Positions 9,097-17,284 of a stretch of 52,555 nt of DNA are shown here, piece after piece (the stretch's first letter is position 1; each line of letters begins with the position of its first letter). The notes beneath the pieces are model-generated. The model worked only from the letters and a program-made list of their open reading frames with translations. It was not told the DNA's origin and made no database searches. The translations under genes were made by a program, and so were the position numbers. This DNA is from JAAYCI01 sp964369525 (GTDB lineage Bacteria; Bacillota; Clostridia; Oscillospirales; Ruminococcaceae), in contig CAYJEW010000008.1 in NCBI GenBank assembly GCA_964369525.1, positions 1-52,555 of the forward strand. The letters run 5' to 3'.

Positions 9097-9118
9097 GCAA
9101 AATATTGTTAAGGTACAA

Positions 9119-9158
9119 GGCAGCCTATTGCGGATACACTATTAGCGATAAGGCTGCT
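9119..9158 (+). terminator. Probable his operon terminator (weak U tract)
   Basis: A 13-bp stem (GGCAGCC TATTGC paired with GCGATA GGCTGCT, one bulged A and one G-U) closes over a 13-base loop. The tail is AAATTTA rather than a solid T run, so termination may be partial. Confidence 0.5.
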
Positions 9159-9174
9159 AAATTTATGGGAAGTA

Positions 9175-9203
9175 TTGCGTATCTACATATTAAAGTGTAT
9201 TAT
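9175..9203 (+). promoter_or_regulatory. Candidate promoter for the OFA transporter
   Basis: TTGCGT, 17 bases, TATTAT. The -10 is good and the -35 poor. An inverted repeat GTATCT/AGATAC spans the region downstream of the -35, which could be an operator, but this is weak evidence. Confidence 0.35.
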
Positions 9204-9244
9204 TAGATACATTGTTATTTGAAAGCGATTAACTAGGGGGATGA

Positions 9245-10459
9245 ATGATGGGGGATATAGCAACTGTAAAACACCCGGTGCGCTGGCCGTACCTTGTAAT
9301 TTGTATGATTATGTTTCTGTTTACCGGTGTGGTGTATGCATGGAGCTTGTTTGCAGGGCCGCTAGAGGCTCAGTTTGGCTGGACGCGTAACGAAACATCG
9401 GTAGTGTATACCATGTGTATGGTGCTGTTTAATGCGGCCAATATTGTGGCTGGTATGGTAACAAAACGCTTTGGTGTAAAAGCAAATGTGTTTATAAGTG
9501 CGGTCTTTATGGGAGTTGGGTTTATAGGCTCTTCCATGGCTACAGAAGTTTGGCACCTTTATATATTTTATGGCATTTTTGTGGGCCTTGGTGCAGGTTT
9601 TACGTATGGCTCATCAATAAGCAATATCATCAGCTGGTTCCCCGACAAACCCGGCACAGCCTCGGGGGTGTTGTTACTGGCGTTTGGTATGGCTACCATG
9701 ATAACAGGTACGCAGGTTGTTCGCCTTTTTGATGTTATTGGTATAAGCAATACATTTTTAGCGCTGGGTATTGCAGCAATGGTTATAATAGCGACGGTAG
9801 GGTTTATTATAAAGCCGCCGCCCAAAGACGCTGTATTTCCACAGGCAAAGGTGCGAAAAGGCATGTCGGATGAGCCTCAGCGGGAATTTACAACAAAACA
9901 GATGCTTGGGCACCCATCATATTGGTTTTTTATGCTGTGGCAGGTAGGATTTATTATAACGGGCATGGCGGTTATTGGCCAGGCGGCTACATCGGCGGCC
10001 TCTATTGGCGCAACGGCGCTTGTAGCTACCCTTGCCACAAGTGCGCTGTCTATATGCAATGGCTTGGCTAGGTTTTTTTGGGGCACAATGTGCGACGTGC
10101 TGGGTATTGTGAAGGTACGATACATGCTTAATATCTGCATGGTGTTGGCGTTGGCAGTTTGCCTTGGTGCTATCTATATTGCAAACCCTATACTGTTGGC
10201 AGTGGGCTTTGCATTGATAGGTGTATCGTATGGCGGAGCAATTGCATACTCAGCACCGCATTTTCGTAAAGTGTATGGCGGAAAAAACTATGCCACAAAC
10301 TACAGCACATTTTTTGTATCGGGTTTTCTTACCCCTGCAATAGGTGCGCCGGTTATGTCGGCTGTATACACTGCAACAGGCGGTTATTTCTTAGCATTTC
10401 TTGCCATAGCAGGGTTTGCTGTTTTTGGTATTGTGTGTAGCTTTTTTATACGCAAATAG
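9245..10459 (+). CDS. MFS transporter, oxalate/formate antiporter (OFA) type
   Basis: A 404-residue membrane protein with about 12 predicted transmembrane segments. Features of the OFA branch include VYAWSLFAGPLEAQFGW in the first helix region and the block GLGAGFTYGSSISNIISWFPDKPGTASGVLL near residues 118-148, whose WFPDKPG loop is characteristic. Such transporters exchange small carboxylates; the substrate cannot be told from sequence. TAGGGGG lies just upstream, and ATG 9245 or ATG 9248 could be the start. It stands alone between terminators. Confidence 0.85.
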   Translation: MMGDIATVKHPVRWPYLVICMIMFLFTGVVYAWSLFAGPLEAQFGWTRNETSVVYTMCMVLFNAANIVAGMVTKRFGVKANVFISAVFMGVGFIGSSMATEVWHLYIFYGIFVGLGAGFTYGSSISNIISWFPDKPGTASGVLLLAFGMATMITGTQVVRLFDVIGISNTFLALGIAAMVIIATVGFIIKPPPKDAVFPQAKVRKGMSDEPQREFTTKQMLGHPSYWFFMLWQVGFIITGMAVIGQAATSAASIGATALVATLATSALSICNGLARFFWGTMCDVLGIVKVRYMLNICMVLALAVCLGAIYIANPILLAVGFALIGVSYGGAIAYSAPHFRKVYGGKNYATNYSTFFVSGFLTPAIGAPVMSAVYTATGGYFLAFLAIAGFAVFGIVCSFFIRK

Positions 10460-10548
10460 GCATATTGAAATTACTGTAGCAAAAAAGCAATGCTTGCCAC
10501 AGTATGGCATAAAATCAGGGTAACTCAATAATTCGTGTATTCAATCGT

Positions 10549-10578
10549 AAAAAGCACCCACATGTTGGGGTGCTTTTT
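10549..10578 (+). terminator. Intrinsic terminator after the OFA transporter
   Basis: AAAAAGCACCC (10549-10559) pairs with GGGTGCTTTTT (10568-10578). Strong stem with a built-in T run; it could work in both directions. Confidence 0.9.
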
Positions 10579-10715
10579 ACCTTTTAAAAGTTTAAGGTTC
10601 AAGGTTCTAAAATAGTGCTATACTAGTAACAGAGCGGTAATATTAATGGTTTTTGGGGTTTGCTTTATAAAAGCAAAAAATAAAAGATTAAAAGAAGTAG
10701 TGTGGTGTAGTTAAG

Positions 10716-11294
10716 TTGGGATATGTCGAAATTATATTTTTGGGTGTGGGGCTTGCGGTGGATGCAAGCTGCGTTTGTACAAGCAATGGCTTAGTGTATC
10801 AACCTAAAATCAACAATACGCTTAAAATGGCAGCAGCATTTGCGGTGTTTCAATTTATCATGCCGTTAATTGGGTTTTTCGGCACTTCGCTGTTACCTCA
10901 AACTATCTATCAATATAGCCATGTGGTGGCAGCTATATTACTATTTATTGTAGGCGCTAAAATGCTAATTGACGCTTACAAAAATAGGGATAAGCATAGC
11001 GACAAGCACATAAAAAATAATCACCAAGAAAGAGAGAGTTTGTTTACAAATAAAATTTTATTTACTCAAGCTATTGCCACAAGCATCGACGCTTTAAGCG
11101 CAGGGTTTGTGTTTTATGGAATGGATATTTTAGATGTAGTAATTGCATCAACAATAATTGCTATAGTAACGTTTACCATGTGTTTTGTTTTCGTCAAAAT
11201 CGGTATTTACATTGGAGATAAATTTAATACAAAAGCCGAAGTTTTTGGTGGAGTAGTTCTTGTTTTTTTAGCAATTAGAATCTTAATAACGTAA
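10716..11294 (+). CDS. mntP: MntP-like manganese efflux pump
   Basis: A 192-residue, six-helix membrane protein of the MntP (DUF204) family. The two repeat signatures carrying the membrane aspartates are present: GLAVDASCVCTS near residue 12 and ATSIDALSAGF near 120. Between the halves is a hydrophilic loop rich in Lys, Asp and His (KNRDKHSDKHIKNNHQERES). The start is TTG 10716, with no strong ribosome binding site visible. Many mntP genes follow a yybP-ykoY manganese riboswitch; I looked at the 250 bases upstream and cannot recognise one. Confidence 0.85.
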   Translation: MGYVEIIFLGVGLAVDASCVCTSNGLVYQPKINNTLKMAAAFAVFQFIMPLIGFFGTSLLPQTIYQYSHVVAAILLFIVGAKMLIDAYKNRDKHSDKHIKNNHQERESLFTNKILFTQAIATSIDALSAGFVFYGMDILDVVIASTIIAIVTFTMCFVFVKIGIYIGDKFNTKAEVFGGVVLVFLAIRILIT

Positions 11295-11295
11295 T

Positions 11296-11330
11296 AAATA
11301 ACGACCTGCAAAAGTGCAAGTCGTTATTTT
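11296..11330. terminator. Bidirectional terminator between mntP and the minus-strand MFS gene
   Basis: AAATAACGAC (11296-11305) pairs with GTCGTTATTT (11320-11329), with extra pairing TGC/GCA near the loop. AT-rich ends give T runs on both strands, suiting the convergent genes. Confidence 0.75.
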
Positions 11331-11394
11331 AAATTTATAGGTAAAACGCTTCTTTGCAGATGATTTAGTTAGAGATGCTGGGTATGCAAAACAA

Positions 11395-12666
11395 TTATCT
11401 GCTGGATACCTGTTCGGTTGTGATTTGCGCTTTGTCTACTTTTATCTTATTGTGGTAAGCCAGCGATATTAGCGTAAGTGCCATGGCGCCTATACCTGCC
11501 GCTAAACCCCAAGAAAGTGTGTAGCTGTTTGTTGTTTCAATGATAAAGGCTAGGCCAAGCGGAATAAGGCTAGAGCCAAGGTTGCCACCAACGCTAACAT
11601 AGCTCATTAGTGTGCCGTAGGAGCGGTTGCCGAATAGGTCTGATACACCAAGCGGCATGCTCATGGTGCAGGCCGCTATGCCAAGCCCCACAATAAAGGA
11701 GCAAACCATAGCCGCTACCAAGTGAAAACCAAGGAAAATTAAAATGGCATTTGCCGCGGTCATAACAGACATGCCCAGTATTACTCCGGTGCGCGAGCCA
11801 AACCTGTCGTTAACCACCCCAAGCACCAGCTTGCCAATAACTATGCCAACAGCATTAACCGAAAAAATGCTGGAGGCGGTGACAGGCGTAAAGCCAAGAC
11901 CGTCTAAAAACGAGGGGCCGTTAACAAGCCATGCTTGTGCGATGCCGTTTAGTGCAAAAAACGATAAAACAACCATCCAAAAAATGGGCGACACAAGCGC
12001 CTGTTTAACCGTAAAGCCGTATACTGCCATTGCGCTGGCAGGTGTGGTGCCGGGCTGGTGGCCAACGGGTATCATGCCAAAGTCTTGAGGGGTGCGGCGC
12101 ACAACAAACCATATAACAGGCACCATTATCAGATTAAATATAGCAAACATGGTGTATGCGTTGCGCCAGCTGAGGTTTTCGATAATATAGCCAACAACTG
12201 GGTTTAAAATTGTAGAGCCAACACCGCTGCCTATCATTGCAATGCTCATAGCTTTTCCGCGCGTATTTGGTGCAAACCAGTTTGTCATAAGAATTGAGAT
12301 GGGAATTACGGATATAAATGAGTTGGAAATTCCACGAAGAGCGGCCATAACATATAGAATAGTAAGGTTGGTTGTGTTTGCTTGCACAAGAAATGCAGCC
12401 GCGCCCAGTACAAGCATTAACACTATTATTAACCGCATGTTATAGCGGCTAAGCAGCGTGCCAGATACAAGCGTGCTAAGCACCGATGAAAGAATCATAA
12501 TGGTGCTCATGGTAACGATAGAGGTGCGGTTAACTCCAAAAGATTCAGCCATTGGGTTCACAAATAACCCTTGCAGGTTTAAGGAAGGGCAAAATTGCAA
12601 AGCCATCATAAAAAAACAAACCATAGCAATGAGCCAACCAAAATGGATGGGCTTTTTTGCGGCCAA
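11395..12666 (-). CDS. MFS transporter (monocarboxylate-type)
   Basis: A 423-residue protein with about 12 transmembrane helices. The first helix region FGWLIAMVCFFMMALQF and motif-like GNSFISVIPISILMTNWF with APNTRGKAMSIAMIGSGVG (residues near 115-150) place it in the monocarboxylate/OFA-related MFS group. It is clearly a different subfamily member from the transporter at 9245. Substrate unknown. The start is TTG 12666, because GAGGG lies eight bases upstream on the minus strand; the nearby ATGs are out of frame. A TATAAT on the minus strand at 12688-12693 would give a very short leader, but no good -35 accompanies it. Confidence 0.85.
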   Translation of the reverse strand: MAAKKPIHFGWLIAMVCFFMMALQFCPSLNLQGLFVNPMAESFGVNRTSIVTMSTIMILSSVLSTLVSGTLLSRYNMRLIIVLMLVLGAAAFLVQANTTNLTILYVMAALRGISNSFISVIPISILMTNWFAPNTRGKAMSIAMIGSGVGSTILNPVVGYIIENLSWRNAYTMFAIFNLIMVPVIWFVVRRTPQDFGMIPVGHQPGTTPASAMAVYGFTVKQALVSPIFWMVVLSFFALNGIAQAWLVNGPSFLDGLGFTPVTASSIFSVNAVGIVIGKLVLGVVNDRFGSRTGVILGMSVMTAANAILIFLGFHLVAAMVCSFIVGLGIAACTMSMPLGVSDLFGNRSYGTLMSYVSVGGNLGSSLIPLGLAFIIETTNSYTLSWGLAAGIGAMALTLISLAYHNKIKVDKAQITTEQVSSR

Positions 12667-12891
12667 TTGGCATCCCTCGCTTCATGAATTATACTGTAAA
12701 AGATCTTGTCGAAAAAAATAGCAAGCACATATTAGAATAGCTCAAAGCATAGTGTTTTGCAATAGTAATAATGCATGTTTAGGCAGTGGCAGTAATACGG
12801 TGTTAAATAAGGCAGATGGGGCAAAAAATATAAGCAGGATTATATGTGCGCTATTGTTGTAAACATAAACAATAAAAATATTTTTTGAAGA

Positions 12892-12920
12892 TTGCCTTTT
12901 AGTGCTTGCTATAGTATAAT
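12892..12920 (+). promoter_or_regulatory. Promoter of the nitrilase / CoaB-like / buk operon
   Basis: TTGCCT (12892-12897), a 17-base spacer and a perfect TATAAT (12915-12920). The predicted leader is about 35 bases. Confidence 0.7.
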
Positions 12921-12960
12921 TTATGTTGCTGCAAAATTTTGGTTTTAGGTTGTGAGAGCC

Positions 12961-13860
12961 ATGAAAAAACGGGTAATGCTGTGCCAGTTAAAAGCGAAAC
13001 AACGCCATATTATTCAAAAAAGCTGGGTTGTGTACGACGAAGTGCGCCCGCAGCTGGAGCGCTGTTTTGCGCTTATAGAAGAACAAAAGCCGCAGCTGGT
13101 AGTGCTGCCTGAAACCTGTTATATTCCACAGCTGTACGATACATATAAAAGCCTTGCGCAAGATTGCTTTATTGTGGCCGGCAGTGCGTACAACGACGAT
13201 GGCATAAATGAAACACATATGTTTGGTCCCAATGGTTTTTATTCGGTTGTACCCAAAATTTTTCCATCACCAAAAGAAACCATGGAATATAACCACCCAA
13301 ACACTAAAATGCCAGACCTTGTGTTAAAGCAGTGGGAGGCCGAGGTTGAAAGAGGGGAATGGCCGCCATACTTCCCCGTGATTGACGAAAAAAACGGTCA
13401 GCGTCTAGCGGTGCTTAACTGCATGGATTATTATCGCATGGGATACTTTGTGGCAAATAGCTCTGTTATTTCGCCGCATATTTGGGGTATAGTTTCGCCG
13501 TGCAGCAATGGCCAGCAAGAGGTGTTCTTTAGGTTGGCAGGCGCTATACATGATGCAAATGACCTGATATATTCATTTGTGGTTAATTCACACAACCAAA
13601 CCCGTCCGCCGGGCAGCACCCAGGGCCAAAGCTTTGTGATGGGCCCTATTACCCACAACACTAAGGCCTTGCTTAGCCTGCAAACGGGCCAAAAAGATGA
13701 TCATTTTGCATACATTTATAAACTAGGCGAGGACGCCGAAGTATTGTTTTTGGACTTGATAGATGGCAAAGATGTGTGTTTTTTTGCCCGCAGCAAGGAC
13801 TTTAAAAGCACCCCGACAAACATACAACGGGTATCGCTTGAAGAAGAGGTGAAGCTATAA
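12961..13860 (+). CDS. Nitrilase-superfamily carbon-nitrogen hydrolase
   Basis: A 299-residue protein of the nitrilase fold, which hydrolyses C-N bonds in amides. The full catalytic triad is visible: Glu near 50 in VVLPETCY, Lys near 99 in VPKIFPSPKE, and Cys near 154 in VLNCMDYYRMG. No N-terminal signal, so probably cytoplasmic. ATG 12961 is preferred; GTG 12952 in frame is possible. The stop and the next start share one base (TAATG), so it is translationally coupled to the CoaB-like gene. The substrate is not deducible. The coupling hints at pantothenate-type or acyl-amide chemistry, which is an inference only. Confidence 0.82.
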   Translation: MKKRVMLCQLKAKQRHIIQKSWVVYDEVRPQLERCFALIEEQKPQLVVLPETCYIPQLYDTYKSLAQDCFIVAGSAYNDDGINETHMFGPNGFYSVVPKIFPSPKETMEYNHPNTKMPDLVLKQWEAEVERGEWPPYFPVIDEKNGQRLAVLNCMDYYRMGYFVANSSVISPHIWGIVSPCSNGQQEVFFRLAGAIHDANDLIYSFVVNSHNQTRPPGSTQGQSFVMGPITHNTKALLSLQTGQKDDHFAYIYKLGEDAEVLFLDLIDGKDVCFFARSKDFKSTPTNIQRVSLEEEVKL

Positions 13861-14711
13861 TGGCAAATGATGTGTTGCGCGTTGTGGTAACGCTAGGGCC
13901 TACAGATGAAAAAATAGACGACGTAATGAAAATTACAAACATGAGCACGGGTGCTTTGGGTGCGCTTATTGCAGGCACTTTAAACCGCCGCAGCAAAAAG
14001 GTGAATAAATCACTTGAACTGTGGCTGGTGTGTAACAAAACAACCTACCTAATAAACCGTGCGGTTATAGATGAGCTGGTTAGCGAGGGCGCACGCCTTG
14101 TAACTATTGGTGGTTTTAAGCAAGGGCAATGGGTATTGTCTGAAACCGAAGACATGCTTTTTGAACTGGAAAAAATATTTGCCGAAAACAAGATAGACTG
14201 CATATTCCACTCGGCTGCAGTTGGCGACTATACCGGCCGCTTTGCCACCAGTGCAACGCTGCTGGCGCAGGAATTACAAAGCGCTATGCAGAAAGCACAG
14301 GCAGAGGGGCGAGTGCTGAGCGCAGATGAGATGAAGGCAATTATTGCCGAACCTAAGAATGTGTTTAATCAAGACACCAAAATGTCTTCCGACGAGCCGG
14401 GCATGATTGTGGGGCTTGGGCTTACCACCAAGGTGATATCGCGCATAAACGGGTTTGCCGAAAAAAGTGGGTATGCTACTCGTCTGGTAAGCTGGAAATT
14501 GCTATCGGGCGTGGAAGAGCAAGAACTTTACGATATTGCGCTAGCACACGGCCGTCGAAACAACAGTTTTATGGTAGTGGCTAACGACCTAGACAAAATT
14601 AGCGCAGATGGGCACTGGGCTATGCTGATTAATATAGAAAACGCAAGCCGCATTTATGCCCACAATAAACAAGAAATTGCAGACAAGCTGGCAGAGCAGC
14701 TTGGGCTGTAG
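13860..14711 (+). CDS. CoaB/DFP-like protein (phosphopantothenoylcysteine-synthetase fold)
   Basis: A 283-residue protein resembling the synthetase half of CoaBC without the flavin decarboxylase half. The N-terminal part has DDVMKITNMSTGALGALIAG, matching the family pattern of an ITN-S-G loop followed by a helix. The middle has DCIFHSAAVGDYTGRF, matching the AAAVADY motif. A central insert (residues about 125-180) is rich in charged residues. Standalone CoaB proteins exist in some bacteria, so it could make 4-phosphopantothenoylcysteine. However, RFIT-type residues are changed and the partners are a nitrilase and butyrate kinase, so a diverged role is possible. Confidence 0.65.
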   Translation: MANDVLRVVVTLGPTDEKIDDVMKITNMSTGALGALIAGTLNRRSKKVNKSLELWLVCNKTTYLINRAVIDELVSEGARLVTIGGFKQGQWVLSETEDMLFELEKIFAENKIDCIFHSAAVGDYTGRFATSATLLAQELQSAMQKAQAEGRVLSADEMKAIIAEPKNVFNQDTKMSSDEPGMIVGLGLTTKVISRINGFAEKSGYATRLVSWKLLSGVEEQELYDIALAHGRRNNSFMVVANDLDKISADGHWAMLINIENASRIYAHNKQEIADKLAEQLGL

Positions 14712-14746
14712 TATAAAAACCTAGCAAAAGTGAGGAGAAAAATAAC

Positions 14747-15859
14747 ATGGCAGAATTTACAGTATTGGCAATCAATCCGGGCTCCACATCCACAAAAATT
14801 GGTTTGTTTAAAAACGACCAAGAAGTTTTCAAAACAAACATCATGCACGCAAAAGAAGAGCTTTCGCAGTTTAAAAACGTGGCCGACCAGCGTCCCTACC
14901 GTGCAAAACTTGTTAAAGATGCTTTGGTTGAGGCAGGCATTAACGTAAAGGATATCAACGCTTTTGCTGCGCGTGGTGGTTCGTTTGCTTCGCTGCAAGG
15001 CGGCGTGTATGCCATAAACGACACCATGATCAAGGATGCAGTTGAGATGAAGCGCGGCGCACACCCTGCAAACCTTGCAGTACTTATTGCAGACGAGATG
15101 AGTAAAGAGCATGGTCAGCCCTGCTATGTAGTAAACGGCCCCTCGGTTGACGAGTTTATGGACCTTGCTCGCCTAACCGGCCTTAAAGGTATATATCGCC
15201 GCGCTCATGCACATGCACTTAACCATAAAGAAATTGCTCATCGCTATGCCGCTAAGATTGGCAAAAAATACGACGAGCTGAACCTAGTTATTGCACACAT
15301 TGGTGGTGGTATCTCGATTGCAGCGCATGCTCAAGGCCGCATGGTAGACGCTTCTGATGCCATTTACGGCGAGGGCCCAATGGCCCCCACACGTACAGGT
15401 ACTGTACATGTTATGGAAGCTATGGACCTTGTAAAGCAGGGCGTTTCTCCAGACGAGCTGAAGAGTAAAAGTACTCTCACAGGCGGCTGGGTAGACCATG
15501 TGGGCATCGATGATGGCCGTGAGCTTGCAAAACGTATAGAGGCCGGCGATCTATATGCAAAATTGCTGTTTGAAACAACCGTTTACCAAATTAGCAAATG
15601 GATTGGTATGATGGCTGTACCGCTAAAAGGTAAGGTAGACGCAGTTATACTAACCGGTGGCCTAAGCAACGACAAAAAGCTGGTAGAGATGGTATCCGAC
15701 TATGTAGGCTACCTTGGCACAATCGAAGTTATGCCCGGCGAGTTTGAGCTGGAGGGCCTTGCGGCAGGCGTTGTTCGCGCACTAACAGGCGAGGAAACCC
15801 CTCAAGAGTACACCGGCAAAGATAGCGTAGAGGAATTTGTTCAAAAATACGGTATCTAA
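14747..15859 (+). CDS. buk: Butyrate kinase
   Basis: Acetokinase-family enzyme converting butyryl phosphate and ADP to butyrate and ATP, the last step of one clostridial butyrate route. It has the N-terminal phosphate loop AINPGSTSTKIGLF, NGPSVDEF, RRAHAHALNHKEIA, and IAHIGGGISIAAH with the adenylate site. The 370-residue length is typical. GAGGAG precedes the ATG. The usual partner phosphotransbutyrylase is not adjacent. Codons here are more optimal than in neighbours, suggesting high expression. A branched-chain acyl kinase is an alternative, as the family overlaps. Confidence 0.92.
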   Translation: MAEFTVLAINPGSTSTKIGLFKNDQEVFKTNIMHAKEELSQFKNVADQRPYRAKLVKDALVEAGINVKDINAFAARGGSFASLQGGVYAINDTMIKDAVEMKRGAHPANLAVLIADEMSKEHGQPCYVVNGPSVDEFMDLARLTGLKGIYRRAHAHALNHKEIAHRYAAKIGKKYDELNLVIAHIGGGISIAAHAQGRMVDASDAIYGEGPMAPTRTGTVHVMEAMDLVKQGVSPDELKSKSTLTGGWVDHVGIDDGRELAKRIEAGDLYAKLLFETTVYQISKWIGMMAVPLKGKVDAVILTGGLSNDKKLVEMVSDYVGYLGTIEVMPGEFELEGLAAGVVRALTGEETPQEYTGKDSVEEFVQKYGI

Positions 15860-15879
15860 TCTATCGCTCATGAAAAAGC

Positions 15880-15921
15880 AAAACCACCATGCAAAGCTAT
15901 ACGCTTTGCATGGTGGTTTTT
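15880..15921 (+). terminator. Strong terminator after buk
   Basis: A perfect 17-bp stem (15880-15896 with 15904-15920), seven-base loop, ending in TTTTT. Ends the three-gene operon. Confidence 0.95.
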
Positions 15922-16274
15922 ATGTTGACAGTTGTCTAGTAGAATGCGATTTTAAGAGCATACGCAAAGGGGAATGAGATTCAAACGTGTGGCAGCTTTC
16001 TCATCTCTAAAACAGTGGCGTCTGCCGGGCTAGTCACCACGGGGATTAGCAGCCCATATGCGAGAGATGGCGCTATAACGCGCTCGCTTTTTGTCGGCAT
16101 CCGCAATTCACTGCTGCGGCATTATAATGCAACACTGGCAGTGCAAATTGTTCAAATATACTGCGCGCAATATGGCGTAATATACAATAATATAAAAACA
16201 TATAGGAATTATTTGTAGTATTATGATATAATAAAAACCGCTACGAGCCTAAAAAATAAAAGGAGTGTTTTCAC
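15922..16274. other. Intergenic region with an unassigned GC-rich block (about 15975-16110)
   Basis: No confident gene. The block 15975-16110 is richer in GC than its flanks and contains several complementary segments: CATCTCT near 16000 with AGAGATG near 16060, GGCAG with CTGCC, and GGGCT with AGCCC. On the minus strand 16100-15981 there is a 39-codon open frame (MPTKSERVIAPSLAYG... ending RKLPHV) that uses this genome's usual codons. A plus-strand frame at 16015-16218 also stays open. It could be a dispersed repeat, a structured RNA or a gene remnant. The last 60 bases are AT-rich and include TATAAT at 16226-16231, a plausible -10 for the next gene. Confidence 0.4.
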
Positions 16275-17096
16275 ATGAGCTGGGAAATTAAAGTATTGCT
16301 TTACGGAACGATATCTTTACCTAAAACTTTTAGCACCCCGGGTAGAGATGACGACATGATTATCGAGGCGCCTTATCTTGGGTTTTTACTAAAGAAGGAC
16401 GGCCAAAATGTGCTGGTGGATACAGGCATAAACGAGCGCTATATAGTAAACGGAAAAACAAAGTGGAACGATTGTCCCGCGCAGGGCGGCACCTCGTGGG
16501 TTGTTGATGCATTGGCGAAAGAGGGCCTAAAACCTGAAGATATAGATATGGTGCTTTATACCCATCTGCATAACGACCATACAGGCGCATGCCATCTTTT
16601 CCCAAATGCAGAAACCATATTCCAAAAGAAGGAATGGGAAAACCTTCTTAATCCTCTGCCAAACCAAATTTTCCGAGGCGATTACGACCAAACCGTCATT
16701 GATATATTCAAAGACATGAAGAATGTGGTAATGGTAGATGGCGATGTAGCGCTGCCAAATGGTCTAAAGCTACATCTTACCCAAGGACACACCAAGGGCA
16801 GCATGTGTATAGAAGTGCCCACAAACGATGGGCCGCGCATAATTGTGGGAGATTTGCTGTACATGCCGTACTACCTGTTCCCACAAACCGACTGGCTAAT
16901 GGATATGGATGGCAAGGTGCATAAAATTACACCGCTGCCTGTAGAAATGGGCCCGCTGCTTGTGCACTCTATGATTTATGATAATTACGCATACTATGAG
17001 TCTTATCACAAAGTGCGTGCACTTGTGCCTAAATTTGAAGAAAAATATTTTGTGTTTGGGCATGATCCCAGTTTGATACATACCGGTGTACGCTAA
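16275..17096 (+). CDS. Metallo-beta-lactamase-fold hydrolase, N-acyl homoserine lactonase-like
   Basis: A 273-residue MBL protein. The dinuclear zinc motif HLHNDHTG is present near residue 97, followed by LTQGHTKGSMC, IIVGDLLYM and FVFGHDPS, in the order seen in AHL lactonase-like enzymes. VLVDTGIN supplies the usual first aspartate. It lacks a signal peptide. In a Gram-positive anaerobe a general lactonase, esterase or detoxifying role is as likely as quorum quenching. AAAGGAG precedes the ATG. It stands alone, bounded by a terminator. Confidence 0.8.
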   Translation: MSWEIKVLLYGTISLPKTFSTPGRDDDMIIEAPYLGFLLKKDGQNVLVDTGINERYIVNGKTKWNDCPAQGGTSWVVDALAKEGLKPEDIDMVLYTHLHNDHTGACHLFPNAETIFQKKEWENLLNPLPNQIFRGDYDQTVIDIFKDMKNVVMVDGDVALPNGLKLHLTQGHTKGSMCIEVPTNDGPRIIVGDLLYMPYYLFPQTDWLMDMDGKVHKITPLPVEMGPLLVHSMIYDNYAYYESYHKVRALVPKFEEKYFVFGHDPSLIHTGVR

Positions 17097-17114
17097 TGCA
17101 CGTAGCATGAAAAT

Positions 17115-17149
17115 AAAACCGCAAGGCTGCTTTTGGCTTTGCGGTTTTT
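17115..17149 (+). terminator. Terminator after the MBL gene
   Basis: AAAACCGCAA (17115-17124) pairs with TTGCGGTTTT (17139-17148), followed by T. Good intrinsic terminator. Confidence 0.88.
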
Positions 17150-17284
17150 AAGTGCTGATTTGTATATGGTATAAGATTGTATTTGTGCGGTTAATGATGT
17201 ATTATATTAGATGGATTATTAGTTTTGCACACAGGCATAAACGTACGGTTGTTTATACAGACAAGAGATTGTGCTAAGAGATGC

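Noticed and set aside
10460..10715. yybP-ykoY manganese riboswitch upstream of mntP
   Set aside because: The region holds a terminator and AT-rich sequence; I could not find the conserved elements of that riboswitch.
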